Source of the DNA: Combretum micranthum
Taxonomy: Eukaryota; Streptophyta; Magnoliopsida; Myrtales; Combretaceae
NCBI GenBank assembly: GCA_024138025.1
Contig: JAMXBD010002840.1
Location: 1 to 64,000 of the forward strand
Length of the DNA: 64,000 nucleotides
Direction: 5' to 3'
Shown here: one piece after another, positions 1 to 12,500 of the stretch
Numbering within the stretch: position 1 is the stretch's first letter
Layout of the letters: every line of letters starts with the position of its first letter
Made by a program: the position numbers and the translations under genes
The notes under the pieces: generated by a model
Told to the model about the DNA's origin: nothing
Databases searched by the model: none
The model's input: only the letters and a program-made list of their open reading frames with translations

Positions 1-1602
1 AATTTAAATTGCCACATAATTAAACCCTAACCCTAGATTCCATAATCAGACTCAAAGATCAAAAACCCTAACCATAGATATATGAAATTAAAATAACGCA
101 CACTACTTCTACTTGTTTGAAATCCAGTGGAACCCTTCAATATAACTATCTCCAAATCCCTTAATTTTCTCCACAACTTCATTCAGTATATAAAAGTAAA
201 TTAGAGATTCTATCACCATAACAAATGAAAGTTCATTGATTATTAGCATGATACAGATTCTTACGTACATAAAACTTGTAGATCTCAATTAGGAAATTCG
301 GAACCCCAATTCTCAATTCTCGTGAGTATAAACTATAATTAAAATTCCACAATTTACAGATCTAAATCCATAAATCTGATAAAACCCTTACCTTTCTTCT
401 TGATTTGAAATCACAACTTCAGATCTAGATCCACCCTGATCCTCAACAATCAATCTTGGATTCCTTTTGAAACAACACATAAACTAGATTATAATCTAAA
501 GGATATTTCTTCAAAATCATAAGAATTATAAAACCTTAATAAAAATATTACCTTGTTCTTGAATCGGAGTCTTCCAAATCTCTAATCACACTAGGGTTTA
601 CCACAACTCTTGAATCTCCTTCAATCCATAAGATAACTAGCATAAGAGAAGATTTATCTAAAGGATTTGATTGAAAAGATTAGAGGAAGGTTACATACCT
701 AGGGTTTTTGCTCTTTGAAAGCTCCTAGGGTTTCCAAAAGAATGGGAGGTTATATATAAGCTTTTACGAGAAGTTGAAAAGGTTTGAAGACTAGGGAAAT
801 TCGTCTGTCAAATAACAAAAATACCCACTTAACAACATTATATTACATTTATACACTTCAATATGAATTATTTATTTGTACTTTACAAATTTTATCTCCA
901 AAAATTTATATAGAGTTCTACAAATTTTCTATATTATCATTGAGTTTAGCTTTAGGTTTAAAGTTTATACGATTAATTATTTTTAAGTTTTATCTCACGT
1001 AATTTGGGCTTTTTAAACTTAATAGGTCATTTTTCATTATAGATTCTAATAGGTTAAGAATATTCTAATTGAAAAAATGGTGTGATCCAAATATTTATTT
1101 GGAGTCTAGATTATTAGTTATACATCTGTTTATGTTTTTATTGTATACTTATAATCTTAATGGTTTATCTTTAGGTTATCGTTTCTAACTATAAGCGTAA
1201 TTGGTTATTTACTCTTTATTGCATTTAATATCTTAACCAAGTCATTCTTTTATTTTGAGTTTTCAATACCTACTATGAAATCTTCTTAGTAGTATTTAAT
1301 ACTATCTAGGAAACTTTGTTTTAGGGTTTGGAACTATATACAGGCTCATTATATCCTAGAGTCTTTATTGAGTTCAATATTAACTATCTATTTTCTATAT
1401 TTATATTTATATCTATTTTTGCAGGTATGAAAATTTCTCAGGGTTTACAAGTACGATACCCAGGGTGTGTGGGGAGTACCCTACACCAGTATATATACAT
1501 ACATATATATATAAGTATTTATGTATACGTATTTGTTTTTCATGGAGCCATCAATTACTCCGGGTTTATGACTAGTTGCAAATTTCTAAACTGTGTTGGT
1601 TG
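1..1602. repeat. Fragments of a Ty3 LTR family (same family as the LTR at 4357-6420)
   Basis: No gene is seen here. The first ~1.08 kb resembles the distal part of the LTR at 4357-6420: short CCCTAA/CTAGGG-rich stretches, splice-like 'ttacct' motifs and a TATATATA stretch near 750 that reads as a TATA box on the minus strand. The part from about 1320 to 1602 matches the reverse complement of about 4980-5110 ('ggagtaccc', 'attactcc', 'ctaaactgtgttg'), so it lies in the opposite orientation. This suggests at least two LTR fragments joined by rearrangement or nested insertion. The left end runs off the window. The match was judged by eye. Confidence 0.5.
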
Positions 1603-1989
1603 TGTAACGCCCTAAACTAAGTTGCAAATCATGGAATTTAAGATTTTTTCAACTCTAACTCTAATAATCAAACCTTATATTACTTAGTTATTTCAAATTA
1701 TTGTAACATCTATGTCTCTATTGGTTAATCAATTTTTTTTTTCACTATTGTCAAACACCATAGTTAATCCACAGTTTTTTTTATTTACCATTTGTGCCAT
1801 TCCAATTGTCTCCCAAACTTGTATTTCTTTTTTATAACAATTTATATCTTCATATAAATTTTCTTTAAGAATCATCTCAAAATTCATCATCATTAGATTA
1901 ATATAGATGTCATCCTTGTTTCTCCATCTATAGATTTCCTGTAACTCACTAAGATCATATTTCCTTCTTACAATGGCCATTCCACATGC

Positions 1990-3990
1990 ACATTCATATC
2001 TTCATAGGATTTAAGTATTCTCTAATTATATTGGTTATCTCATACTTTTCTCTACTCTTCAACATGATCTTTCTTATGTCATCTAACAGATCGCTCTAAG
2101 GTGACTAAAGCCACCAAATTCTCATTCCTCTTCTTACTCAAAGCTTCTACCACAACATTCACTTTTCCAGGGTGATATTGTATATCCGCATCGAAATCCT
2201 TTATTAGTTCCAACCACCTCCTTTGTCTCATATTCAAATCTTTCTAGTTGAAAATATACTTCAGGCTTTTGTTATTCATGAAGATTTTGCAATTCTCATC
2301 AAGTAATTAATGTCTCCAACTCTTTAATGTATGAACTATGACTGCCAGTTCCATGTCATGAGTGAGTCAATTCATTTCATAAGGCTTTAACTATATAAAT
2401 GCATATACTATAACTTTACCTCCTTGCATCAAAACACAATCCAAATCTTGTATAGAAGCATCAATACCAATAATGTACTCTTCAGTACTTACTAGCAAAG
2501 CTATCACCGGTGCAGATACTAACTTTTCTCTTAACTATTGGGAACTACTTCCACAATTATCATCTCACACATACTTCACTCCCTTTTGAGTCATTCTTAT
2601 TAAAGGATTTAGAAATCTTGGAAAAATCCTCTACAAATCTCCTGTAATATCTTGTTGTTCCTAAGAACTTCTAATTTCCAACACATTCTTGGGAGTTGAT
2701 CATTCCCTTTTAACTTTCTCCTTTTCAAGATTTACTGAAATTCCATTTTAGTTCACAATATGCTCTAAGAGAAACACTGATTCCAAACAAAACTTATGCT
2801 TGTTCGTATACCACTTTTTGTCGTGTAACGTTCTCAAAACTAATCTCAAATGTTCTTCATGTTCTCCTTTAACCTTTGACTACACAAAAACATCGTTAAT
2901 ATATACTATTACAACTGAATCCATTTATTCTTCAAAAATCCTTTTCATAAGATCCATAAATATAACTAGGACATTTGTAAGATCGAAAGGCATAACCACG
3001 AATTGATAATGCTAGTATCTGGTCCTGATAACTGTCTTCAAAAATATCTTCGGCTTGAATCCACAGCTAGTGAAATCCTTACCTCAAATCAATCTTAGAA
3101 AATACTTGCACTACTACAATGGGTACTTATTCTTAATCATTTTCGTTTAACTCTTTATAATCTATACATAACCTCATGCTCCCATATTTTTTTTTCACAA
3201 ACTCATTGGAACTCCTCAAGGTGATATGATTGGTCTAAAGAACTCTTCTTAAGGAAGTCCTCCTATTGAACTTTTAATTCCTCCAATTCTGTTAGAGCCA
3301 TACGATACGGTACTTTAGACTTAGATAAGGTATCCGACACTAGATCAATACAAAACCCTATCTCTTTTTCAAGCAGTAGCCCTAATAGATCCTTTGGAAT
3401 TAAATCAAGATGCTCTCTTACATTTTGTATCCTTGTAGGATCAGTCTTTAATTCATCTCCTATTGTCAAAACTGCCATTTACTAAAACTGACTTTTCCTA
3501 CAACTCATATGTAAGCAGCATTGAAGGTCCTTGCACTTCAAGCTTATACACAAAACGATCTCCATCTAATAAACTAAACTCCACAACTAGATCCAAATAC
3601 AACATTATGTTTTCTCAACCAGTCTACTCCTATCATATCCATTACTATAATATTCGCAGGTAAAATGTCACCTTCCATTTTTATATCCAAATTCCTTACA
3701 AATCCAAGTCAACATTGCTCCATATCCTAAAGGTATCTACAAGCACACTCTTAACTGCCTTCTCATAACAAAACAACAAACTTCTCAAATGCTTGAAAAC
3801 TTGCACCTGTATCATAATCCTAAGAAGCACTTGCCCTTCAGGCTCTTTTCATTCTTTGGCTCGATATCCATATTGTCCACACTTGAAAAAAAATCCTATG
3901 GAACAATTTTTTCCAAAACTTGTCACTGCCCAACCTTGACACTTGAAAAGCAGGTATTCTTAAGCCACTTGAAATCCTTGATATCAAACG
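1990..3990 (-). pseudogene. Remnant of Ty3 gag-pol (zinc knuckle, protease, RT, RNase H)
   Basis: Read on the minus strand, from high to low coordinates, fragments of a Ty3 polyprotein appear in several frames. They are a zinc-knuckle-like piece (FFKCGQYGYRAKE, about 3900), a protease-type segment containing DWLRKHNVVFG (about 3600), the first RT block (MRLCIDYKELN, about 3170), an RNase H start (IDASIQDL..CVLMQGGKV, about 2450) and the RNase H end (QYHPGKVNVVVEALSKK, about 2160). The order is correct for Ty3 elements. Stops and frameshifts are frequent and no intact domain remains. Integrase is absent between the RNase H end and the LTR remnant at 1603. The lineage could be Tekay-like or another chromovirus; I cannot decide. 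Certainly a pseudogene. Confidence 0.75.
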
Positions 3991-4337
3991 GTCCATAATA
4001 TCTACTACACTTCCTTTTTATACCTTGAACTGTTGATTTGTCTTGATAAAAGATCGACCTCTTCTCCTTGTCTTAGGTAAGGATGCTAGATATCTTAAGT
4101 ATAACCATCCAAAAGAATCTAAACACTATGGGACTACAAGATATGATCTTACTAACACAAACAAACATATCTCCACAAAATAAAAGGGTAATCCAACTTA
4201 AGGATCAAAACTCTAAACTATAGGATGAAAACAACGCTAATCTAGATAAGATCAAGAACCCTAACGTATTTTACCCTCTCATCATTGCTCACCGTCCTAA
4301 GGAGTCAAAACTTAAATCTAATAGATCATAACCTATT

Positions 4338-4352
4338 GCTCTAATACCAAAT
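4338..4352 (-). other. Primer-binding site (tRNA-Met type) of element E
   Basis: The minus strand reads TTTGGTATTAGAGC, one change from the usual plant tRNA-Met-i primer site. It lies four bases inside the LTR end (…GGGCGTTACA). This fixes the element's orientation as minus and marks 4357 as the internal edge of its 5' LTR. Confidence 0.7.
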
Positions 4353-4356
4353 AAGT

Positions 4357-6420
4357 TGTAACGCCCTAAACTAAGGCATTACAACCCAAACGTGTCCCTC
4401 TCAAATAAGACACGCAAAGGCTCTAAATTTCAATACACAAAAATATAAACATATAGAAATCTCCATATACCCACATTTAAGGGTATCCAGAAGGAACAAA
4501 ACCCATGAAACATGTAATTTATGACTTTGAAATATCTCCTGTAATATAAACTAAATCCGAGTTGGCAAAACCAAAGCCAACAATAATCCAGAAAAGATCT
4601 AACTTCCAACTTAAAATCATATAATCTTGTTTAATAAACTATTACATAAAAGCCAATACTTCAAATCCTCAAAAAAGATAAAATAATCAAAATATTTTTT
4701 TAAAAATCTTCAAAAACTCAAGAAATCCTTTTCATATGTCCTGTATAACATCCTATTCCTCTGTAGTGTAGTCAGACCCACTATCGCCATCCCAGGATCA
4801 AAATACAAGTCATAAATAATATCTCCATCACCTGTACCTGAAAAAGAATGGAATGAGCGAAAACGCCCTACGCCAGTCCACAAACAATACGTAAATGCAC
4901 AAACAGTATATATATATACATACGTGCAACTAACTAAATGCAAACAACAGGATTATTATCTTCATTAAGCCTGCAAAACAACACAGTTTAGAATCATAGA
5001 TCTCTGATCCTAAACTTGGAGTTACTCAGACTCTTGAAAAACAACTAGATATTGAAAAATACATAATTATATATATATATATATTAGTGAATGGGTACTC
5101 CACAAACACCCGCGGCCATGCTGCCAATAAACCTATATCTACCAGAATCATCTCCAAGTGCAACTCCACTAGGGACAACGACACACAAGGATTATCAGGG
5201 TGCCTCACCAGTATCATTGTCTACCAGGTCTTTACTGGTCAAAGTTAATGACATCCAGAAAAAACAAATTAAGCCAAATAGAATAAATTCATTTATATAT
5301 TTGTTTCCTACAGGAAACAACAGTAAAACTAAACCTGCAAGCAAATATAACAAACAAGGAAAGTCGTACCTTTTCCAATTCATGGAACATCTCTCCAAAT
5401 CCACAAATTCTTAAAAACAACAAGAAATCTCCCAATCTCCTGATATAACATATAACAAGAACAATATATGAACATCACATCAAAACCCTAATTATCCAAT
5501 TCTCCAAAATCATCAAAAACCCTAACCTCTCAAAGAAATCACAACTGCAGAATCTCTTCGATCAATTCACCAGAAAACCCAAATCTCCACAAAACCCTAA
5601 TTGCATAAATCAACAAATACAAAAAATCCATCATTCTAATTCGATCTTTTAATGAATCTGATGTAGAGGATAAAAACTTACTTTGATTTGACTCTAAATC
5701 CAAAAATCGCCAAAAACCGCAAAGAAACGTAACCCTAGAACATCACCAATCATGAACGAACAAAACCCTAAATCAAAAATCATTTCGATGAAATCTACAT
5801 ATATAATTAAGGGATTTAATTACCTTAAATGGATCTCAAATTCCTAGTCTCTCTCCTCAAGATTCAGATATGATCTTCAATCTTCCTTAAACACCCACTC
5901 TTTAGATCTCCAAGAAAATTAGAACCGTTTCTCCAATTCTTCTTAAAAACAAAAGAAAATCCTAAGGTAATTCATAGATTGAAAAAGCTTTAAAGGAAAG
6001 ATATGATTTTGATTACCTGAATCCGATCTTCCAAGATCTCCTTTGACCCATAGAATCAAATCTCAACATCGATGTATTTTCCAATTCTATCACAATTCAA
6101 TAATCAACCCTAAGAAATCTAATAATCCGTAATATCTTAAAACAAAAAAAGTGATTCAGTTACCTGATCTGGACTTCTGAATCCTTTGGCGGCTATAAAC
6201 TCTCAAAGGATAAGAATCTAGGTTTAGGTTTTGTTAGAGAAAAGACAAAGAAAGAATATATAGGGATTTGTGACTTTCATCTTCCGTCATGTGTCTTCAT
6301 TGATCAAAATTGTATTAAAGTAGATTTTTGTTGAAAAGAAAGATATATAAGCCAGCGGTTTTCAATTGTCTTAAACGTACTCCAAATCTCTTAGGGTTTG
6401 ACTGAGGAAATGGTGTGACA
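4357..6420 (-). repeat. 5' LTR of element E
   Basis: A non-coding block of about 2.06 kb. On the minus strand it ends GGGCGTTACA next to the primer-binding site. A minus-strand TATA-like box lies at 6257-6262. The interior holds many 'aaaccctaa' stretches and an AT dinucleotide run near 5070-5086. Short open frames here (for example on both strands at 5090-5415) lack any family resemblance and are treated as chance. The outer boundary at 6420 is uncertain. Confidence 0.55.
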
Positions 6421-7241
6421 AACTTGTATGTTAAGGGTATATTTATAGAGGTAGTGTTTAGGAAAAACCCTAGTTCATGTCCAATTTAGGCTGCCAAAAT
6501 CCATTCTTTTCAATCAAGTTTTTGCCATGTAAACACAATAAAATATATTTCAACTTTGAACTATAAAACCTTTTTATTTAATATCCTTTGACACTCTTCG
6601 AACCCTTCTAATAATCTTTTTATATACTTTAAGATTGACCATAAAACTCTCTTATTTATATCAAATGACAAACTTGTCCTTCTTAATAATTTATTTATCT
6701 TTATATACAGGTTGCTTGGCTAGTTAAAGACAATAACCTATGATTACTGCATATTCTAGTTTCATGTGGATTTATATGATATATGCTCATGTGCATAAGA
6801 TTGTGGTTTACGTATTAGGTTCTGCTCAACCCTTTTTAGTATTTTCAAAGAATAGATGAAGAATCTATAGTCCTTGAGTTAATGGCTATGACTCACGTTG
6901 ATTATGGGAAGAGGTTAGTGGTAATGATTATCCAATAGACTACTAAGATGGTTAGGATCACATGCTAGATTGAAATTGTTGAAACTGAAAATTCAAATTA
7001 ATTGCTATGGTTTTAATTTGCTGTAAAATGATTTCATTGGTTTTAATTCGGTTAGAAATATATTAGCAATGGTTTTACACCAACTAGTTTTATGGAGAAT
7101 TTATCTTGGATTTATGATATTTAAAATAAACATTATTATTTCTGGAAATGCTCTAATTATGAGCTTGAAACTAATAGTGAATTTAATTGTGGATTATTAT
7201 AGGTTCCAAGCTTTTTGTGTCTATATCAAGTATGGACACTT
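6421..7241. other. AT-rich sequence with no recognised feature
   Basis: About 0.8 kb between element E and solo LTR A. I see no gene, RNA gene, terminal repeat or clear retroelement motif. It may be older LTR-derived sequence, but nothing supports that specifically. Confidence 0.4.
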
Positions 7242-10200
7242 TGTCACGCCCTGAGGGGTACCCTAAACATGGTAATCCACCGTACACAATACTAAAGCTT
7301 AGAAATGACTATCTCAGTCATACAAGGTTTCCATATCATGTACAAGACATACATTATAACCAAGGGAACACATCAGAGTAGCACAATTTATATTGATAAT
7401 AATTGAGTAATAAGGCAAAGAGAATACTTATTATAAAACATAAACATATTAAATTACAACTCTTAGAGGCATATCCCCCTATTGTCTTCAAATAAATATA
7501 CACATTAGATTTCCAAAATACTAACATAGAATACATTACATAAAAGAATCTTACAAAATAACTTCATCTTATTGCCTTCATAAAAGCTAACATCTTTCAA
7601 TAACTTTCTTAACGTCATGATCCTCAATTTAAGCCACAGGTATATCTATTTCATCAAAATCTATAGAGTATAAAGCTACAACTAGCTTAGCGAGATATTC
7701 CTTTTCATTCGCACCACGTTTCAAATAAGTTCATTTAAATTTTCACACATATGCTATGTGTACAATGCAACAATCACGTGATTACACAAATATATATAGT
7801 TATATGGAAACTATATATAGAATGGATTTACCTCTCCGTATCGAAGGTTAGGGAATCGATGATGAAGATCATTGATCTACTGCTAGTCCCTAGGTCTCCA
7901 CCCAAAGCATTTGGTTAACTCGGCTCCGAACCTAGAGTCGTATTCCCTGGGCGATTTGGATTCTCTAGGAAGGAACATGGCCCGTGTCACAACACGATAA
8001 CAACCAATCTAACTCTATGCGTAGGAGTAGCAGCCTTCCGAAAGAGATGTGACTCGATGGATGCTATGCGTGGGCGTTTTATTTTTCTTAGGCCAAACCA
8101 TATTAAGGTTTATTAGGGGGTGCGATCAATTATTTTAGCAAATAATAAACGATCTACAAGTAAGTAAACAAAAACACTTAAATGGGCAGTTTGAAGTTGC
8201 GATATTCTTAATTCTCATTTCATGCATAAACAAAGAATCACATATATACATATCCCCGAATTCCCATACATATCTATTTTTATCTTTTCTTAGTATGCTA
8301 ATGCCACTACTTTATAAGCACAAGCAAGGTAACGAAACTAAGAGGAATAACTCACTCGTCCATTTCACGATCTTCTTAGTTGTAGTAATCCTCAGGAAGG
8401 ATAATCTTGTATCTTTCATCATGTAGAAAAAAAAAACACCGGGGATGAGTATTTCATAGAAATTCTACTTAAACTTTCTAATTCTATTTCACTATATTTG
8501 TCAAATTCGTATAGAATAAAATTTCAATTTAAAATGGCCATAACTTACTCATTTTAACTCGGAATTTTGCATATAATATACCGTTTTCTACCTATTCGAA
8601 AAGATCTATTCATTTCTAAGGTTATCTTTGTCATATAAGGTCATTTGGTTTTGAAAACGTTGGGTACAGATTAAAATGGATATTTCTAGATTTTTTGCAA
8701 AACCATTTTCTAACTCTACTTCATTAAAAATCCTTTGATGAAATATAGATATATATATATATATATATTATTGATAAATTCCTTTGAGTACATAGATAAG
8801 CTCACTTTATATCAAAATTTCTAATGGTAGTGTCTCAACAATTTATTTCATAAAACAATTCATTTTGAGTTGTTAAAACTTAACTTTAATAAATTCTTTT
8901 AATATTTTGAAGAAACTTATATTTTCATAGTTAGAGTTATATTCTTATTTTATTTTCTTCATTCTTTTCCAAAAATAAGTAAATTTTACCTTTAACCTTA
9001 GTCTTTCATAAATTTACTTCTAGTAATAAAACATCAAAAGTTATCAAAAGTGTATTAAGTTGTTGAAAACCCTTTTTATAAACTTGTATTTTAAAATGGT
9101 TTTAGAAAATGAGTCTTGTCTTCTTATATTTATTATTTAAAATATAATTTTTGTTTCTAAAACTTGTTCTTTTATTTCCTTTGAAAGAATCATCTCTATT
9201 GATAAAATCCTTTGTTTTTAATCTCTCTTATTTATATTCTTTGACAATAAGTTTCTTCTTTAAAAACTTGAAAATCATTATTTTCCTAAGTAGGTTTATA
9301 ACTTTATGGGTTGAATTCATCTTAACTTTGAAAACTAGTTTGTTTCTTAGTTGTTTTATGGAGTTAAAAAGAGTTTAATCTTAAGCTTTTTATGAAAACT
9401 TTTAATATTAATAAATTATTTTACTAAAACTTAGGTTACCATAATATACAAAGAAAGTATTTATTTCTTATGTTTCTTTGGTAAAGCTATATTTGTTATT
9501 TAAGAAAACTTGTATTACTCTATTTCTATGTTGTTGATAATAACTCCATTATTTTGTAACAGGTCACATAATAGAAAATCTAGTTTGAAGTTCCTTTAAT
9601 AAAGTAAAATTATACTTTTAAATTAGTTGAGACAATATCATTATGTATATGCAAGTATTATGAGCATGTAAGATAACAAGAACATGAGAAAATACTAGAA
9701 ACAAATAATAATAAGCAAAAATAATAAAAAAAAATATCAAGTATTGGGAACCCTAGCTTCATCAAGGTATCCCGGTTAAGTATTGGAAGTCTTAGCTTCA
9801 TTAAGACATCCCAGGACTAAGAATAGACTAGTCCCAAAAGATTAAGGAAAATAAATAAAAGATTGTTTTGACTTGATATAGACAAGTCTAAGACTAGAAA
9901 GACTAGTCTTAAAGAAATAGCATGAAATAAATAAATTGCAAAGCATGAAATTAAATAAATAACAAGTGAGCTTATATGCTCTAAAGATTATATATAAATA
10001 CATAAATATATTTAGTTAGATATGAATAATAAAATCAACATAATAACATAATAAAATAGGAAGTTCATGTGCAAGAACAAAACATGAACATATTGTTGCT
10101 TTTACTACTCATATGAGTTTCAAAACAATATCATAGCCATATTAAGTTACATAACATGGGTAAATAAACAGTTAGAAGAAGTTTACCTAAAGTGTTTATA

Positions 10201-11559
10201 TGGTATAAAGATGGTAGATGAAAGGGGTATTATGTGAGTAGTAATATGTGGTAGATAGTTTGTGTATAAGGAATGATTTTTGTGAAGAATTAGTTTAAGA
10301 GAGTTTTGGTAAGAGAAATCTTGACGAGAGGATTTGGTGGAGAGATTTTGATAGAGTTTTGGTAGTGAAATGAATTGTGTGAAAAAAAGGAGGAATTGGG
10401 TATTTATAGAATTTTGGAGTGAAAATTAGATGTAATTAAATTAATTGAAAAAAAAAATTAAATGAGGATGAAGAGAGAGGGAGGAGTGGGCCACAACATC
10501 AAAGGTGAAGAGAGAAGTGATAAAAAAAATAATTTTAGAAGAAAAGTGTAAGAGAAGTTTGATAATATGTAGTATAGAATTTTTATGGGAAAAGAAAATT
10601 GTAAGAAATAGGTATGTAGATGTAAGAATAGGTAGTAAGAAAAAGTAGAGATAGAGGAATAGTAATGAATAGTAGAAAAGTACTATGAATAGTGAACTAG
10701 ACAATTAAAATACCGTAATAATAAAAATACGCGTATAAATACGATATCTATAATTTTAGCTACCGAAAAATTCTAAAACTGATATTTTTGAAAACCTTAT
10801 ATTTTTACGAGTCTATTGGTATTAATGAAATATTTTTGCCTTCCGATGTACCCGGCACAAATTTTGAAAACTGATCCCGTTCAGATTTGAAGGATACTAG
10901 AATTTTGCGAATCTGATATTTTTAAGCTTTCCTATATTATTACGAACTATTATCAGCAATTATTTTCATTTCGTTGTTTAGAATTTAAGAGCGCGGGAAT
11001 GCCAGATCTTAAACATTAAGGTTGTTGTAAGTTTTGTTGACTTTTAGGGTTCCGATTTGACTTCCAGTTTTGTTGAGTCATTCGTAAGACATAATTTTGG
11101 AGTTTTTACCATATTATATTTTTAGTTTGCTATCTATGGTTTATCTCATTTTATTTGTGATTATTTAATAGTTTTCAGTTCTCGTGATTGTTTAATCGAG
11201 TCTAGGATTATGAGTTGACTTAGTTTGACTTTTGGTGAAAATTAAAATTTTTGTATTGAAAATTCACAGAGGGTTTTAAGATCTTAGCATTTTGTTGTCA
11301 AGTGTTATTTGGATATATCGTTTTGATTTGCGTTTTAGGAATCGGGTAGATGATTTGATTAGCATACGGATGTTGATTCAACCGATAGTTGGATTTTATA
11401 TTTTGTTTCGAGGGTTCTCATTTTCTCAAGACTAAGAATTCTCGTTTTTGATTTTATTTAGAATTAAGTTTTAACTTGGTTTGATTTTTAGGGTTTCGAT
11501 TCTGGTGTTTAACTCTTAGGATTATTTTCTAAGAATTATTAAATTTTCAGGAGTTTACA
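7242..11559 (-). mobile_element. Tekay/Del-like solo LTR A (4.3 kb)
   Basis: On the minus strand this runs TGTAAACTCC…GGGCGTGACA, the same terminal pair as solo LTRs B and C. A minus-strand TATA box (TATAAATA) lies at 10408-10401, which sets the orientation. The flanks are CACTT (7237-7241) and CACGT (11560-11564), a 4-of-5 target-site duplication. Length (4318 bp) and content match solo LTR C over the whole span, including a conserved block at about 7830-8100. There is no internal coding region or primer site, so it is a solo LTR. Contains an (AT)n run at about 8749-8769. Nearly 1 kb upstream of the annexin, it would transcribe away from it. Confidence 0.8.
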
Positions 11560-12448
11560 CACGTGTTAGGTTGTAAATGTTCCTAAATTTAGGGCATTAT
11601 AATAGATAACAAAAATTTTATCGAAAGACATATCATAATAAGTATACATATACGTAGTTTTGCTATGTTTTGTGAATATTTAGTAATTTTGTGTTGTTTG
11701 AGTCTAAGAATAGGCCTTATCGAGCCTAGGCATAAATTAGGCTTATCAAAGTTATACGTTAAATAAAATTACAATTATAGTTCATTTTGAATATGACTTG
11801 GTAAAATTATGGATAAAAATAATTAAAAGGTTTAAAAACCAAGAAAAAGTCAGTTTCTTTAATAGCAGATGACCAAGCAAAACAAAATAATTTATAATAA
11901 ATTGATATAATATAGGAAAAGATTGAGGAGATGAAAAGGAGATTTCAGTTTTGGTAATGGAGGTAACGAAAGATATTAAAAAAAAAACAAAAATGCAAAA
12001 GATTAGTGGGCATTTAGTTGGGACATCATGGGAAACGTAAAAAAAGTTATTGAGAATCGTTTAATTTAACAAAACTAGTCATTATAGAAAATGTTGACTG
12101 TCAAAATTAAGCGGTCATGATGTGCAAAGTTTTGAAAACTTGTGTCATTTAATATTCCTAAACAAAACAAAGAGATGAGGAAGATGAGATAAGATGATGC
12201 CATTTCTTAAATAAATTCAATTTGATGATAGAGATTTTAATTTCTTTTTTTTTTTTTTGAAAATGAGCTTCATTTATGTATTTAGTTTATTATATTTTCA
12301 TCGGTACAAAGGTTGTTATCAATTCATGTACTTACTTCGAAAATTCACTATGTAATTCCTATAACCGTTACTGCGATAACGGAGTTGTTGCCCGTTCATG
12401 TAATAAATTCCTGAACGACTACCATTAAGTGCATATTTGATGCCACAA
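11560..12448. other. Intergenic region upstream of the annexin gene
   Basis: AT-rich low-copy sequence between solo LTR A and the annexin TATA box. It contains poly-A and poly-T runs but no open frame with recognisable content. It presumably holds the annexin promoter; I recognise no specific regulatory element other than the TATA box that follows. Confidence 0.5.
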
Positions 12449-12457
12449 TATATAAAT
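12449..12457 (+). promoter_or_regulatory. TATA box of the annexin gene
   Basis: TATATAAAT lies about 50 bases upstream of the annexin ATG at 12501. With transcription usually starting about 30 bases downstream of a plant TATA box, the 5' UTR would be only about 15-25 bases. Confidence 0.55.
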
Positions 12458-12500
12458 GGAGGAAGGTGGAAAACATGATAATTTTATACCTTAGCACATC

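Larger units (their letters stand above)
1603..6420 (-). mobile_element. Decayed Ty3/gypsy element E, internally deleted
   Basis: A minus-strand Ty3-type element. Its 5' LTR is at 4357-6420. Next to it, on the minus strand, is a primer-binding site close to the tRNA-Met 3' end (plus strand 4338-4352, one change from the usual TGGTATCAGAGC). The internal region decays through zinc-knuckle, protease, reverse transcriptase and RNase H remnants to about 2100. Only ~19 bases of the left LTR terminus (TGTAACGCCCTAAACTA at 1603) are recognisable, so the integrase and most of the 3' LTR are missing. I found no clear target-site duplication. The right boundary at 6420 (ending 'gtgtgaca') is a best guess. 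Confidence 0.55.

Noticed and set aside
1328..1615. 95-codon frame crossing an LTR terminus
   Set aside because: It spans the junction at 1603, is rich in Ile/Tyr from AT-rich DNA and matches nothing known. Chance frame.
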